Shown here: in pieces, positions 41,894 through 50,510 of the stretch
How the letters are laid out: each line of letters begins with the position of its first letter
Numbering within the stretch: position 1 is the stretch's first letter
Origin: Muriicola sp041358175
GTDB taxonomy: Bacteria; Bacteroidota; Bacteroidia; Flavobacteriales; Flavobacteriaceae
Direction of reading: 5' to 3'
Assembly: GCF_041358175.1 (NCBI RefSeq)
Contig: NZ_JBGKBE010000005.1
Span: 124,001-188,000, forward strand
DNA: 64,000 nucleotides
The notes under the pieces: generated by a model
What the model saw: only the letters and a program-made list of their open reading frames with translations
Told to the model about the DNA's origin: nothing
Database searches by the model: none
Made by a program: the position numbers and the translations under genes

Positions 41894-42649
41894 TTGGATC
41901 CTTTTGCCCATCTATGGGCAAATGAAGCTACAAATGTGCATGCCCAACGCTATAGTCAGGCTGTATCTTCTTATGAAGCTCTTGCCCACTGCCTTCGGAA
42001 CAGGTACTTTTTCGATACCCTGAATACCCTGGCAAAAGAAAATAAAATCGATATCCTTATGAATTTTGGATGTGGATTCAGCATGTACCCTTTTACCCTC
42101 CCCCCGTCGGTTCTATATGTGGAAATTGATACGACCGATGTCATTTCTTTTAAAAAGGATAAAACCCACCTATGGCAGGCTGAAGGATTACTGCCAAAGA
42201 GAAATATCGAATATGTGTCGGCCGACTTTAATGCGGTTTCACTGGAATATCTTTATAATAAATTACTTCCGCTGTCAGAGGGTAAGAAAATATTTATTCT
42301 GATTGAAGGAGTTTTGTTTTTTTTGGGGAGGGAGGATACTACTCGACTTTTTAATCTCTTCAATCGGTTACAGAAAAAGCAAGATTTCATTGGAAGTGTT
42401 TCCTTTGAGCCCTCTCTGGAAAAGCAAAAAGTTTTTAAGAAGTTAATCGATTTTGTAGAAGTGAATCTGGAGAAAAATCAGCAATTTAATTATCAGACCG
42501 TACCGGAAGAATTCTACACATCCGTTCAAGGATATCACCTCATTGATCACCAGGATACCATGAGTCTGGCTTCAAGATACAAACCAGACATATCGATATC
42601 TGAAGATGAAATACTCAACGAACATATGTACCTTATACAAAAGAGCTGA
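41894..42649 (+). CDS. SAM-dependent methyltransferase, leucine-carboxymethyltransferase-like; N-terminus probably starts upstream
   Basis: 251 aa from the TTG at 41894, but this start is doubtful. The same frame is open upstream to a stop near 41793 and encodes EQKINIHETAFVTAAFRAGDPSLSL before DPFAHLW. ET...TA..RA...DP.A is the normal N-terminus of the LCM/PPM1 methyltransferase family (PF04072). The only start-like codon there is CTG at 41819, so the real protein is probably about 276 aa with a CTG start, or its ATG was lost. The SAM site is MNFGCGFSMYPFTLP near residue 56, followed by VLYVEIDTTDV and KIFILIEGVLFFL. Substrate unknown. First of three plus-strand genes with the cupin and SDR. 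Confidence 0.8.
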   Translation: MDPFAHLWANEATNVHAQRYSQAVSSYEALAHCLRNRYFFDTLNTLAKENKIDILMNFGCGFSMYPFTLPPSVLYVEIDTTDVISFKKDKTHLWQAEGLLPKRNIEYVSADFNAVSLEYLYNKLLPLSEGKKIFILIEGVLFFLGREDTTRLFNLFNRLQKKQDFIGSVSFEPSLEKQKVFKKLIDFVEVNLEKNQQFNYQTVPEEFYTSVQGYHLIDHQDTMSLASRYKPDISISEDEILNEHMYLIQKS

Positions 42650-42661
42650 ACTTATCATCAA

Positions 42662-42979
42662 ATGAAAATACATTTAGAAAAAATGACTCCGGAAGAGATC
42701 ATCCCGGGCTTTCTGGGCAAAATGATACATGGAGAAAAAATGACCCTGGTTTACTGGGAAGTAAAGAAAGATGCAGAAGTTCCGGAACACTCACATGAAA
42801 ATGAGCAGATCATGCAGGTTCTCGAAGGCGAATTTGAATTTACCGTGGATGGAAGTACGGCAATTTACAAATCCGGTGAGCTCATTGTTATTCCGCCACA
42901 CCTCCCACATAGTGGCAAAGCATTAACTCCCTGTCTGCTAATGGATATATTCAGTCCGGTAAGAGAGGCCTATAGATAA
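42662..42979 (+). CDS. Small cupin-domain protein
   Basis: 105 aa, a single cupin barrel. The metal-binding motifs are present: PEHSHENEQIMQVLEGEFEF (cupin 1, near residue 40) and IPPHLPHSGKAL (cupin 2, near 77), with three His and one Glu as possible ligands. Such small cupins may be isomerases, dioxygenases or sensors; nothing here decides. Twelve bases after the methyltransferase gene and six before the SDR gene, so it is cotranscribed with both. Confidence 0.88.
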   Translation: MKIHLEKMTPEEIIPGFLGKMIHGEKMTLVYWEVKKDAEVPEHSHENEQIMQVLEGEFEFTVDGSTAIYKSGELIVIPPHLPHSGKALTPCLLMDIFSPVREAYR

Positions 42980-42985
42980 ACGATT

Positions 42986-43774
42986 ATGATCATTAACTTA
43001 AATGGGAAAAATGCTCTTGTTGGAGGTAGCAGCCGGGGAATAGGACTTGGCATTGCCCGCCAATTGGCCAAAAGCGGCGCCAGCGTTACAGTAATGGCCA
43101 GAAGGGAAGAAAAACTCAGGTCGATTGTAGCCTCACTGCATAAAAGTACTCCAGAGCAAGAGCACCAATATTTGGCAGTGGATTTTAACAATTATGAACA
43201 GTACAAAGGAATCATGGAAGAGTACTTTGCTACGAATACTGTTGACATCCTTATCAATAATACTCAGGGACCTCTGGCTGGATCAGCTACAGAAAAAGAG
43301 GTAGGAGATTATCAAAATGCCTTTGATACCATGTTTAAGACAGTGGTCTTCACCACACAGCTGGCCTTAACACATATGAAAGCCCGGAGTTGGGGCCGAA
43401 TTATCAATGTTGCTTCGGTTTCGGTAAAAGAACCCTTGTCATATCTTGTGCTGTCTAACACAATCCGCTCTGCCGTGGTGGCCTGGGCAAAAAGTCTGGC
43501 AACTGAGGTCGGACCGCATCAGATTACGGTCAACAATATTCTAACTGGATACTTTGACACAGAACGATTGAATGAACTCAATCAAAAAAAAGCAGAACAG
43601 CAGCAAATTGAACCAAGCGAAGTAAGGAATTTTATGACGAGTAATGTCCCTTTAAAAAGGTTGGGTAAACCAGAGGAATACGGCTACCTGGCAACTTTTC
43701 TCGCCTCAGATCAGGCCGCTTATATCACAGGAATCAATATCCCTATAGACGGAGGCCTGTTAAAATCCCTTTAG
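42986..43774 (+). CDS. SDR-family protein with altered catalytic Tyr and Lys
   Basis: 262 aa, with a Rossmann fold. The cofactor loop GGSSRGIGLG is at residues 13-22 and the structural ILINNTQG at 89-96. Ser144 of the SDR catalytic set is present, but at the Tyr position 13 residues later there is Ser157, and the Lys four residues further on is Arg161 (SNTIR in place of YxxxK). The C-terminal GINIPIDGG block is normal. A subgroup of FabG-like SDRs with imperfect catalytic tetrads is known, so this may be a divergent reductase or a non-catalytic binder. It ends 59 bases before the convergent DUF4136 gene. Confidence 0.88.
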   Translation: MIINLNGKNALVGGSSRGIGLGIARQLAKSGASVTVMARREEKLRSIVASLHKSTPEQEHQYLAVDFNNYEQYKGIMEEYFATNTVDILINNTQGPLAGSATEKEVGDYQNAFDTMFKTVVFTTQLALTHMKARSWGRIINVASVSVKEPLSYLVLSNTIRSAVVAWAKSLATEVGPHQITVNNILTGYFDTERLNELNQKKAEQQQIEPSEVRNFMTSNVPLKRLGKPEEYGYLATFLASDQAAYITGINIPIDGGLLKSL

Positions 43775-43833
43775 GCAGGTAAAAGGACATGTTCACACAT
43801 CCTAAGTGATTATAATCAACATAGGCTATCCCA

Positions 43834-44349
43834 CTAAAGGGGCGGATATTTAGACATTACCTTAACTACAATTTGCCGTAACAGCCGTTCTCGTTCTGCG
43901 GGACTTGCATTTTCGCGATAGCTACTTGTACTGATAGCCTGCCAGAATAATATATCCCTCTGACTATCGATAAAATCGAACAGAATCTCCCGTTCTATCC
44001 CTGACCCACCCAAGGGCACGCCAATACTGACACCTCCACCTACATTTCTGCCTCCGCCTCCTATGCCAACTCCCACATTGCTGTTTTGAGTGGGGCCAAA
44101 TTCTCTTGATTCGATATTGATAAAGAAATCGGGTTCCTCGGAAGATTTGAACCCCTTTGAGATAAGCACTGAATCGAGAGCCGATAATAATCGCCTTGAA
44201 TCTAAATCACTTAAGCCCGTCTGAATGTCGGGATAGTAATTGTAGGTCTGGAAACTGCTAAAATCAGTTTGTGCGTCATAGTCGTAATCTACCTTCAGCG
44301 AAGAGCAGGCAGATAACATAATGAGCAAAAAAAACAGACAGTTTCTCAT
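43834..44349 (-). CDS. DUF4136 lipoprotein
   Basis: 171 aa. The signal LIMLSAC gives a lipidated cysteine near residue 15. It shows the DUF4136 pattern: VDYDYDAQTDFSSFQTYNYY near 20, SRRLLSALDSVLISKGFKSS near 52, DFFINIESR near 75, and a glycine-rich stretch (VGVGIGGGGRNVGGGVSIG) in the middle. The C-terminus (SPAERERLLRQIVVKVMSKYPP) is also typical. Outer-membrane lipoprotein of unknown role, common in Bacteroidota. Monocistronic, about 110 bases before obgE on the same strand. Confidence 0.88.
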   Translation of the reverse strand: MRNCLFFLLIMLSACSSLKVDYDYDAQTDFSSFQTYNYYPDIQTGLSDLDSRRLLSALDSVLISKGFKSSEEPDFFINIESREFGPTQNSNVGVGIGGGGRNVGGGVSIGVPLGGSGIEREILFDFIDSQRDILFWQAISTSSYRENASPAERERLLRQIVVKVMSKYPPL

Positions 44350-44456
44350 GAATTCTGAACTAGAGTTTCTGAATTAATCCCGTAGGTGTTCAACTCTTTA
44401 AGTTGGTCAAACTCTAATTTACGGAAAATCAGAATGTTCAGGAAGAGAAAGAAAAC

Positions 44457-45458
44457 TTATTCGTTTAACAGCCCCCAGAGCTTGTCTTTGAGCGATTGAA
44501 GTCCGTATTGAGAAACTGAAGAAATAAACATAAAAGGAACGTCTTTAAGGTCTTTTTTAACTTCTTTCCGCATTTCGTCCATCAGTTCCTCATCGAGAAG
44601 ATCAGCCTTGGAAATAGCTACCAGTCTTTCCTTATCCAGGAGTTCGGGATTGTAATCCCTCAGTTCCTTCAGAAGTATTTCGTATTCCTGGGACACATCG
44701 ATACTATCGGCAGGAATAAGGAAAAGCAGGATAGCATTTCGTTCAATATGTCTTAGAAAATAATGCCCAAGCCCTTTTCCCTCTGCAGCGCCTTCAATAA
44801 TCCCTGGGATATCGGCCATCACAAAACTTTTAAAGTCTCTGTACTCCACAATCCCCAGGTTGGGCTTTAAGGTAGTAAAAGGGTAGTCAGCAATCTTAGG
44901 TTTGGCTGAAGTAAGCACAGAAAGTAAGGTAGATTTGCCGGCATTGGGGAAACCTACAAGACCTACGTCGGCCAGTACTTTAAGTTCGAGGATGACGTCT
45001 TTTTCCTGACCCGGAATGCCCGGTTGAGCATATCGGGGGGTTTGATTGGTTGCGGTTTTAAAGTGCCAGTTCCCACGACCCCCCATTCCACCCTCTGCAA
45101 GCTTTTCTTCCTGCCCGTGTTCGGTAATCTCCATTAATACTTCTCCGGTCTCTGAATCCTTCACTACGGTTCCCAAAGGAACTTCCAGGTATACATCCTG
45201 ACCGTCGGCGCCTGTACTCCTGTTCTTACTGCCATTTTCGCCATGACCCGCCTTAAAATGGCGTTTGTATTTAAAATGCAAAAGGGTCCACAGGCTTTCG
45301 TTTCCTTTGAGAATAACATGACCTCCCCGGCCACCATCTCCCCCGTCGGGACCGCCTTTGGGTACATACTTTTCGCGATGCAGGTGTGTAGAGCCCTTGC
45401 CCCCTTTACCAGAGACAACGTGTACTTTGACGTAATCAACAAAATTACCTTCAGTCAT
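44457..45458 (-). CDS. obgE: Obg family GTPase
   Basis: 333 aa, so it has the Obg fold and G domain but no C-terminal OCT domain. It is a ribosome-associated GTPase needed for 50S assembly and stress adaptation. The glycine-rich Obg domain is residues 1-160 (GKGGKGSTHLHREKYVPKGG, GDGGRGGHVIL, GHGENGSKNRSTGADGQD). The G domain has GFPNAGKSTLLSVLT near 168, MADIPGIIEGAAEGKGLGHYFLRHIER near 215 and SKADLL near 285. Downstream of the hpt-adk gene on the same strand. Confidence 0.95.
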   Translation of the reverse strand: MTEGNFVDYVKVHVVSGKGGKGSTHLHREKYVPKGGPDGGDGGRGGHVILKGNESLWTLLHFKYKRHFKAGHGENGSKNRSTGADGQDVYLEVPLGTVVKDSETGEVLMEITEHGQEEKLAEGGMGGRGNWHFKTATNQTPRYAQPGIPGQEKDVILELKVLADVGLVGFPNAGKSTLLSVLTSAKPKIADYPFTTLKPNLGIVEYRDFKSFVMADIPGIIEGAAEGKGLGHYFLRHIERNAILLFLIPADSIDVSQEYEILLKELRDYNPELLDKERLVAISKADLLDEELMDEMRKEVKKDLKDVPFMFISSVSQYGLQSLKDKLWGLLNE

Positions 45459-45525
45459 AAATCAAAATAATTATGCTCCGGAAGAATGTTAGTATTCGAG
45501 CGCTCAACTATTAAAAAGGTTCCGC

Positions 45526-46650
45526 TTACGAAAGGGTATCTATCACCTTTGACAGACGTTCAGTGATTTCTTCAATATCACCAATCCCATTGACACTGTG
45601 AAACTTGCCCTGTGCCTCATAAAACTCTTTGAGGGGTGCTGTTTTCTGATTGTATTCTTCAAATCTGTTTCTGATTTTTTCCTCGTCCTGATCATCCGAA
45701 CGACCACTGCTCTTCCCACGTTCCAAAAGTCGATTAATCAGAATTTCATCCTGAGCTTCCAGGGCTATTGTTGCGTGGATTTTCATGTCCTTGGAATCCA
45801 GGAAATTATCCAAAGCCTCTGCCTGGGCCGTAGTTCGGGGGAAGCCGTCGAAGATAAATCCACTGGCTTCCGGGTTTTTCTCAACCTCGTCCTTCAGCAT
45901 ACTTATGGTGACTTCGTCAGGAACCAGATCGCCTTTATCCATATAAGATTTGGCTAACTGCCCCAATTTGGTATTGTTCTTTATATTATAACGAAACACA
46001 TCTCCTGTTGAAATATGCTTAAGGTTGTACTTTTCCTTTAAATATCCTGCCTGAGTTCCTTTCCCGGCTCCGGGCTTCCCGAATAAAACGAGGTTAATCA
46101 TATGCGATTGGTTAATTTGATAAACTGCTTTTAGGTTTCGCCCCTGCTCCATATAATCCAGGCCATATCCCACAATAAACTTATCAGGAATTTTCATTCC
46201 AAAATAATCTATGGTGTATTCCCCATTGTAGACCTCTGATTTAAAAAAGAGGCTGGCGATCTTAAAATTCTTGACATTGGTGTTAGAAAAGAGGTGTACC
46301 AATTCCTGTAAAGTCCTTCCTGTATCTATAATATCCTCGAGGATAATTACACTGCGTCCTTCTATATTGTCGGGTACATCCAGAAGGGTTTCCACAATCC
46401 CGGTAGATGTGAGACCCCTGTAGGAGCTCAATTTCACAAAAGAAACCTCACAAGGATAGGGATAATTCTTCAGGAAATCGGACACAAACATAAAGGCTCC
46501 GTTGAGCACACCGACAAAAATGGGAACCTCATCCTTATAGTCGGCAGCTATTTCTCCGGCAACCTTTTTAACGGCATTGAGAATCTCTTCCTCTGTAAGG
46601 AATAATTCAAAATTCTTATCAAGGATTTTTATGGTGTCCGTTTTGTCCAT
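45526..46650 (-). CDS. Fused hypoxanthine phosphoribosyltransferase - adenylate kinase
   Basis: 374 aa in one continuous frame. Residues 1 to about 178 are a type I phosphoribosyltransferase of the Hpt type, with the PRPP loop ILEDIIDTGRTL at 104-115, KLSSYRG near 73 and the C-terminal IVGYGLDY near 159. Residues 184-374 are a full adenylate kinase: P-loop FGKPGAGKGTQ at 190-200, HISTGDVFR, GFIFDGFPRT, and a short LID (LERGKSSGRSDDQDEEKIRNRFEEY) without zinc cysteines. An internal ATG at 46101 (residue 184) could also make separate adenylate kinase. A fusion links salvage of hypoxanthine/guanine to AMP phosphorylation. adk is missing from its usual place in the spc operon. Confidence 0.93.
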   Translation of the reverse strand: MDKTDTIKILDKNFELFLTEEEILNAVKKVAGEIAADYKDEVPIFVGVLNGAFMFVSDFLKNYPYPCEVSFVKLSSYRGLTSTGIVETLLDVPDNIEGRSVIILEDIIDTGRTLQELVHLFSNTNVKNFKIASLFFKSEVYNGEYTIDYFGMKIPDKFIVGYGLDYMEQGRNLKAVYQINQSHMINLVLFGKPGAGKGTQAGYLKEKYNLKHISTGDVFRYNIKNNTKLGQLAKSYMDKGDLVPDEVTISMLKDEVEKNPEASGFIFDGFPRTTAQAEALDNFLDSKDMKIHATIALEAQDEILINRLLERGKSSGRSDDQDEEKIRNRFEEYNQKTAPLKEFYEAQGKFHSVNGIGDIEEITERLSKVIDTLS

Positions 46651-46658
46651 CAGGAGGG

Positions 46659-46666
46659 CAAATATA
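46659..46666 (-). promoter_or_regulatory. Candidate -7 element of hpt-adk
   Basis: TATATTTG on the minus strand matches TAnnTTTG; it ends eight bases before the start codon. No clear -33 TTG is seen at 18-20 bases. Confidence 0.4.
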
Positions 46667-46699
46667 GCATTTTGAAATCTCTTTTTAGAGGCGCTGGCC

Positions 46700-46728
46700 T
46701 TGGTTTATAAGATTAAGATGTATTTTTG
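46700..46728 (+). promoter_or_regulatory. Promoter of purK-purE
   Basis: TTG (46700-46702), an 18-base spacer, TATTTTTG (46721-46728). Both boxes match the Bacteroidota consensus. The leader to the purK ATG would be about 14 bases. Confidence 0.65.
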
Positions 46729-46748
46729 TCAAAACCTCTTCAAATTAC

Positions 46749-47930
46749 ATGTCTACGTCTGATAATTCGAGTTATTTTTCTTCATCATTCACCCTGGGTA
46801 TTTTAGGTGGTGGGCAATTGGGAAAAATGTTGCTTTATGAAACGCGCAAATGGGATATCGCAACCAGGGTTATGGACCCATCAAAAGATGCTCCATGTCG
46901 TTTGTCCTGCAATGAATTTGTTCAAGGTGATCTGATGGACTACCAGGCTGTTTACGAGTTTGGTAAAAACCTGGATGTACTTACCATAGAAATCGAAAAT
47001 GTCAACATTGAGGCCCTGGAGAAATTGGAAGAAGAGGGTGTACGGGTTTTCCCAACCCCCAGGGAACTAAGGCTCATTCAGAATAAAATTACCCAGAAGT
47101 TGTTCTATGTAGATCACGGTATACCTACGGCAGATTTCTCCCGTTTTGCCTATACCAGCGAGATACAGGAAAGTATAAATCACGGGGGGCTGAACTTGCC
47201 ATTTGTGTGGAAAAGCGCACAATTTGGGTATGACGGACAGGGGGTTAAGATCATCAGGGAAGTTTCGGATCTGAAAAATCTTCCCAATGTGGAATGTCTG
47301 GCGGAAGAGCTGATACCTTTTAAGACCGAATTAGCCGTCATAGTAGCCAGGAGTGCCAATGGAAGTAGCGTTAACTACCCGGTTGTGGAGATGGAATTCC
47401 ATCCGGAGGCCAATCAGGTAGAATACGTACTGTGCCCTGCTCGTATTGAAGATCACATCGCCCGGAAAGCCATTAAAACGGCTCTTAAAGTTTCTGAAGA
47501 ATTGCAACATATTGGGTTACTTGCAGTAGAAATGTTCCAGACCAAAGATGATGAAGTCCTGGTCAATGAAGTAGCACCAAGACCACACAACAGCGGTCAT
47601 TACAGTATTGAAGCCAGTTTTACCAATCAGTTTGAACAACACCTTCGCTGTATTCTTGGTTTACCTCTGGGAAATACAGAAAGCAAGGTGGCGGGGGTCA
47701 TGGTTAATCTGGTTGGTGCTGAAGGTTATGAAGGAGAGGTTTTTTATGAAAATATAGAGCAGATTCTTAGGCTGAAAGGGGTAACTCCACACATTTATGG
47801 AAAAACCCTTACCAGGCCATTCAGGAAGATGGGGCATGTGACCATTGTAAATGAAGATATGCAGGAAGCCAGAAAAATTGCTGCAGAGGTAAAACAAACG
47901 ATCAATGTAATCAGTAAACAAAAAGTATGA
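46749..47930 (+). CDS. purK: 5-(carboxyamino)imidazole ribonucleotide synthase
   Basis: 393 aa, ATP-grasp enzyme. It makes N5-CAIR from AIR, bicarbonate and ATP in purine synthesis. The N-terminal loop is LGILGGGQLGKMLLYETRKW, the ATP-grasp central block is WKSAQFGYDGQGVKII near 155, and the metal/ATP-binding part is LAVEMFQTKDDEVLVNEVAPRPHNSGH near 258-284, followed by SFTNQFEQHLRCILGLPLG. Its stop overlaps the purE start by ATGA. Confidence 0.96.
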   Translation: MSTSDNSSYFSSSFTLGILGGGQLGKMLLYETRKWDIATRVMDPSKDAPCRLSCNEFVQGDLMDYQAVYEFGKNLDVLTIEIENVNIEALEKLEEEGVRVFPTPRELRLIQNKITQKLFYVDHGIPTADFSRFAYTSEIQESINHGGLNLPFVWKSAQFGYDGQGVKIIREVSDLKNLPNVECLAEELIPFKTELAVIVARSANGSSVNYPVVEMEFHPEANQVEYVLCPARIEDHIARKAIKTALKVSEELQHIGLLAVEMFQTKDDEVLVNEVAPRPHNSGHYSIEASFTNQFEQHLRCILGLPLGNTESKVAGVMVNLVGAEGYEGEVFYENIEQILRLKGVTPHIYGKTLTRPFRKMGHVTIVNEDMQEARKIAAEVKQTINVISKQKV

Positions 47931-48415
47931 GCAAAGTTGCCATTGTCATGGGAAGCACGAGTGACCTTCCGGTTATGCAGGAAGCCGTTGATATCTTAAA
48001 AGGATTCGATCTGGAAGTTATGGTCGATATCATCTCGGCCCATAGGACGCCTGAGAAGCTTTTTGAGTTTGGAAAATCGGCGCACACTGAAGGATTTAAA
48101 GTGATCATTGCAGGAGCTGGGGGCGCTGCACACCTACCTGGTATGCTGGCTTCTTTATCTCCGCTGCCAGTTATTGGTGTACCGATCAAAAGCAGTAACT
48201 CAATAGATGGGTGGGATTCTGTTCTTTCTATCCTTCAAATGCCAGGTGGGGTTCCTGTTGCTACTGTTGCCCTGAATGGAGCTAAAAACGCAGGAATACT
48301 CGCCGCTCAGATCATTGGATGCCAGGATAGCTGTGTCCTTGACAAAATTGTACTCTACAAAAAAGGCCTAAAGGAAAAAGTGATAAAAGGGGCAAAAGAA
48401 GTAAAGAAGGGTTGA
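47927..48415 (+). CDS. purE: N5-carboxyaminoimidazole ribonucleotide mutase
   Basis: 162 aa, class I PurE length. It moves the carboxyl group of N5-CAIR to C4. Signature GSTSDLPVMQEA near residue 9, ISAHRTPEKLFEF near 38 with the active-site His, AGAGGAAHLPGM near 65 and the C-terminal GYKN-like region. Coupled to purK by a 4-base overlap; the pair catalyses consecutive steps. Confidence 0.96.
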   Translation: MSKVAIVMGSTSDLPVMQEAVDILKGFDLEVMVDIISAHRTPEKLFEFGKSAHTEGFKVIIAGAGGAAHLPGMLASLSPLPVIGVPIKSSNSIDGWDSVLSILQMPGGVPVATVALNGAKNAGILAAQIIGCQDSCVLDKIVLYKKGLKEKVIKGAKEVKKG

Positions 48416-48479
48416 AAATTATATACTTCCTCAATTGTAGCTATTCTCATTCTTTTGTCTGATTCAATTTAACAAGTAC

Positions 48480-50510
48480 ATGAAAAACGCATTGCAAGAG
48501 CCATTTGATCTGGCTCCTTTCAGTTCCATAAAAACAGCTCATTTTAAACCGGCCTTTGAAAAGGCTTTAGAACAGGCTCGCCTGGAGATCGATGAGATTG
48601 TAAGTTCGAAGGAAAAGCCCACCTTTAAAAATACCATTGAAGCCCTCGAATTTGCCGGGGCACACCTCGACAGGCTTTCCAGCCTGTTTTTCAATCTGAA
48701 TTCTGCTGAGACCAGTGAGGAAATTCAAAAACTGGCTCAGGAAATTTCTCCCATGCTTACCGAATTCAGCAACGATATTGCGCTGAATCAGGCTCTGTTT
48801 GAGAAAGTAGCGGCAATTTTTGAAATAAAAGACTCCTTGGCACTCAATGAGGAGGAGCAAATGTTACTCGATAAAAAATACAAATTCTTTAGCAGAAACG
48901 GAGCTCACCTTCCTGACGATAAAAAAACACAACTCCGTGCCATCGACAAGGAATTAGCCCAATTAAAACTGACTTTTGGTGAACATGTGCTGGCCGAAAC
49001 CAACAAATATGAAATGCATCTCACCAGGGCTGAAGATGTGGAAGGTCTTCCCGAGGGTGCAAAAGAAGCTGCCTCCCAACTGGCTGCTTCAAAGGGAAAA
49101 AAAGGCTGGATCATCACCCTTGATTATCCCAGTTATGTCCCTTTTATGACCTATGCTAAGAACAGAAAATTACGCAAAAAGCTGGCAATTGCTTTCAGCA
49201 GCAAGGGTTTCCACGACGATGAACTCGATAATAAAAAACTGGTTCTGAAAATTTCTCAACTGAGGTATGAAAGGGCTAAATTGCTGGGGTATGACACCCA
49301 TGCGCACTACGTGCTGGAAGAACGTATGGCAGAAACTCCTGAAAAAGTGTTGTCGTTCCTCGAGGAACTCAAAGAAAAAGCCAAACCCGCTGCCTTCAGA
49401 GAATTAAATCAGCTTAAAGAGTTTGCAAAGGAACTGGACGGGTTAGAGACTTTTGAAAAGTGGGATAATAGTTATTATAGTGAGAAACTAAAACAGAAAC
49501 TATTCGACCTTGATGATGAAAAGCTGAAACCTTATTTTAAACTGGAAAATGTTATCAGCGGGGTTTTTAGTATTGCGAGTGAATTATACGGCATACAGTT
49601 CAAGGAAGTTTCAGATATTGACACCTACCATGAGGATGTAAAAACGTATCGGGTTACTGGTCAGGATGGTGAACTGATTGCGATTTTTTATGCTGATTTC
49701 CATCCAAGACCGGGGAAACGGGGAGGCGCATGGATGTGCTCCTACAAGCCTCAATTCAGAAAGGAAGGTAACAATGAAAGACCCCATATTTCCATTGTTT
49801 GCAATTTTACAAAGCCCACCAAAACCAAGCCGTCATTACTCACTTTTAACGAGGTAACCACTTTATTCCATGAGTTCGGGCATGCCCTTCACGGTATGCT
49901 TGCCGATACTTCCTATCCCAGCCTCTCAGGCACTTCTGTTTATTGGGATTTTGTAGAATTACCTAGCCAGATCATGGAAAACTGGTGCTTTGAAAAGGAA
50001 GCCCTCAAACGATTTGCACATCACTATGAGACGGGGGAAGTCCTGCCCATGGAAATGATTGATAAAATAAAGGAGTCCTCTAATTTCCTGGAGGGAATGG
50101 CGACTTTAAGGCAATTGAGTTTTGGATTTCTCGACATGGCGTGGCATGGCAGGGATCCCTCAGGGATTGACGAAGTGAAAGAATATGAACTGCAAGCCTT
50201 CCAAGATACTCAGCTATTTGCGGATATTCCCCAAACCTGTATGAGTACGGCGTTTTCGCACATATTTCAGGGAGGATATTCTGCGGGCTATTACAGTTAT
50301 AAATGGGCTGAAGTTCTCGATGCGGATGCCTTTGCCTACTTTAAGGAAAATGGAATATTCAATAAAGAGGTGGCCAGAAAGTTTAAGGACTACATTCTTA
50401 GTAAGGGAGGTACAGAAAAACCTATGGAACTTTACAAGAAATTCAGAGGAAGTGAACCTAAGCTCGATGCGTTGCTTGAACGAGCAGGCCTGCTAAAGAG
50501 ATCGGCTTAA
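48480..50510 (+). CDS. M3-family zinc metallopeptidase (oligopeptidase / dipeptidyl carboxypeptidase type)
   Basis: 676 aa, typical for M3A enzymes of the Dcp/OpdA type, which degrade short peptides. No signal peptide is visible, so it is probably cytoplasmic. The helical N-terminal half (DLAPFSSIKTAHFKPAFEKAL) precedes the catalytic domain. The zinc motif is LFHEFGHALHGML near residue 460 (HExxH), with the third ligand Glu in WDFVELPSQIMENW downstream. The pocket motif HIFQGGYSAGYYSYKWAEVLDADAF lies near 600. The stop is shared with the convergent rhodanese gene (TTAA). Confidence 0.93.
   Translation: MKNALQEPFDLAPFSSIKTAHFKPAFEKALEQARLEIDEIVSSKEKPTFKNTIEALEFAGAHLDRLSSLFFNLNSAETSEEIQKLAQEISPMLTEFSNDIALNQALFEKVAAIFEIKDSLALNEEEQMLLDKKYKFFSRNGAHLPDDKKTQLRAIDKELAQLKLTFGEHVLAETNKYEMHLTRAEDVEGLPEGAKEAASQLAASKGKKGWIITLDYPSYVPFMTYAKNRKLRKKLAIAFSSKGFHDDELDNKKLVLKISQLRYERAKLLGYDTHAHYVLEERMAETPEKVLSFLEELKEKAKPAAFRELNQLKEFAKELDGLETFEKWDNSYYSEKLKQKLFDLDDEKLKPYFKLENVISGVFSIASELYGIQFKEVSDIDTYHEDVKTYRVTGQDGELIAIFYADFHPRPGKRGGAWMCSYKPQFRKEGNNERPHISIVCNFTKPTKTKPSLLTFNEVTTLFHEFGHALHGMLADTSYPSLSGTSVYWDFVELPSQIMENWCFEKEALKRFAHHYETGEVLPMEMIDKIKESSNFLEGMATLRQLSFGFLDMAWHGRDPSGIDEVKEYELQAFQDTQLFADIPQTCMSTAFSHIFQGGYSAGYYSYKWAEVLDADAFAYFKENGIFNKEVARKFKDYILSKGGTEKPMELYKKFRGSEPKLDALLERAGLLKRSA

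Noticed and set aside
48416..48479. Riboswitch before the M3 peptidase gene or after purE
   Set aside because: Only 64 bases, no purine-type or other aptamer core could be seen.
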